A stretch of DNA of 64,000 bases from Macrococcoides canis (GTDB taxonomy: Bacteria; Bacillota; Bacilli; Staphylococcales; Staphylococcaceae): NCBI RefSeq assembly GCF_002119805.1, contig NZ_CP021059.1:496001-560000 (forward strand), in the 5' to 3' direction. This document shows, piece after piece, positions 63,289-64,000 of this stretch (the first letter of the stretch is position 1; each line of letters begins with the position of its first letter). The position numbers were made by a program, and so were the translations under genes. A model generated the notes under the pieces. That model was not told the origin of the DNA. It did not search any database and was given only the letters and a program-made list of their open reading frames with translations.

Positions 63289-64000
63289 ATGGGTCGTAAA
63301 TGGAACAATATTAAAGATAAAAAAGCTGCAAAGGATAAGAATACAAGTAGAATCTACGCGAAATTTGGTCGTGAAATCTATGTTGCAGCAAAGTCTGGTG
63401 AGCCAGATCCTGAATCGAACCAAAACTTGAAATTCGTACTTGAACGTGCGAAAACATACTCTGTACCAAAACATATCATTGACCGTGCAATCGAGAAAGC
63501 TAAAGGAGGCGCGGAAGAGAACTATGATGAATTACGTTATGAAGGATTTGGTCCAGGTGGATCAATGCTGATCGTTGATGCATTAACAAATAACGTTAAC
63601 CGTACAGCAAGTGATGTACGTGCCGCATTTGGTAAGAATGGCGGTAACATGGGTGTTTCTGGTTCAGTAAGCTATATGTTTGATAATACTGCAGTATTCG
63701 GATTTGATGGAAAGAGCGCGGATGAAACGCTGGAAATTCTGATGGAAGCAGATATCGATGTGCGCGATGTAATGGAAGAAGATGGACATGTCATTGTTTA
63801 TGCAGAACCTGATCAGTTTGCAGCAGTACAGAATACACTGAAAGAAGCGGGTATTGAAGAATTTACTGTAGCTGAACTTTCAATGGTGCCTCAAACTGAA
63901 CTAGACTTATCTGACGCTGACTTAGAAGTATTTGAAAAGTTAGTCGATGCGATTGAAGATTTAGAGGACGTACAAACTGTACACCATAACGTAAATGCAT
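63289..64000 (+). CDS. YebC/PmpR-family protein (3' end outside window)
   Basis: The frame from ATG 63289 stays open to the right edge, giving 237 codons of a family that usually has about 240. It opens [18 protein letters not shown] and contains [20 protein letters not shown] and [21 protein letters not shown] in family order. Members act as transcription regulators or as ribosome-stall translation factors; the MGRKWNNIK form is of the YeeI branch found in Firmicutes. TATAAT at 63249-63254 is a likely -10 box. Confidence 0.9.
   Translation, partial: MGRKWNNIKDKKAAKDKNTSRIYAKFGREIYVAAKSGEPDPESNQNLKFVLERAKTYSVPKHIIDRAIEKAKGGAEENYDELRYEGFGPGGSMLIVDALTNNVNRTASDVRAAFGKNGGNMGVSGSVSYMFDNTAVFGFDGKSADETLEILMEADIDVRDVMEEDGHVIVYAEPDQFAAVQNTLKEAGIEEFTVAELSMVPQTELDLSDADLEVFEKLVDAIEDLEDVQTVHHNVNA

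Overview
This 64-kb window is chromosomal DNA of a low-GC Gram-positive coccus of the Staphylococcaceae, most likely Macrococcus or a close relative. The evidence is the low GC content, strong AGGAGG-type ribosome sites, and staphylococcal-type loci: a cst persulfide-detoxification locus with a CstR repressor, a TcaA-like zinc-ribbon protein, malate:quinone oxidoreductase, a V8-like protease and several Gram-positive wall-anchored proteins. The genus is inferred, not proven. No rRNA, tRNA, prophage, insertion sequence or CRISPR array was seen.

Layout. 1-7.1 kb: a pseudouridine salvage operon (kinase, psuG, NupC-type transporter), then a GntR-controlled four-carbon acid-sugar operon (gntR divergent from a GntP permease, a 3-hydroxyacid dehydrogenase and a DUF1537 kinase). 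7.3-12.4 kb: a lipoprotein, a large repeat-rich secreted protein, the remnant of a 6-phospho-beta-glucosidase gene, and small conserved genes. 12.4-18.3 kb: a TauE-type transporter plus ornithine-cyclodeaminase-like operon behind two TTGTGA-type palindromes, a solitary sugar-ABC ATPase, bioB with a BirA operator, and a V8-type protease. 18.3-20.4 kb: a RecQ helicase-phosphoribosyltransferase gene broken by one in-frame stop. 20.4-25.4 kb: a compact pilus operon (adhesin, major pilin, class C sortase).

25.4-34.6 kb: a 40-bp tandem array, a NERD-domain protein, tsuAB-like thiosulfate uptake, a 17-residue-repeat LPMTG surface protein, two DUF805 proteins, an AbgT transporter, a 41-bp hairpin array and a collapsed dha (dihydroxyacetone kinase) operon. 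34.6-39.8 kb: the cst locus, with a four-domain CoA-disulfide-reductase fusion, persulfide dioxygenase and three CstR-type operators. 40-44.5 kb: two zinc-ribbon membrane proteins, pcp, a degenerate QueD-like gene and a CAP protein. 44.8-51.7 kb: mqo, a bile-acid-symporter-family protein, a second NERD protein followed by a 62-bp hairpin array, an aldehyde dehydrogenase and an NlpC/P60 hydrolase. 51.8-64 kb: mostly housekeeping or conserved genes (GNAT, ogt, DUF418, MFS, YkvI-like, esterase, PiT phosphate transport, Bax-inhibitor-1, and the start of a YebC-family gene).

The most unusual structure is that both NERD-nuclease/zinc-ribbon genes end within about 20 bp of a long tandem-repeat array, although the two arrays differ in sequence and period. 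Other points of interest are the pilus locus with a possible ATT start codon, the cst fusion enzyme, and two pseudogenes in which the two ends of a gene or operon are joined after loss of the middle.
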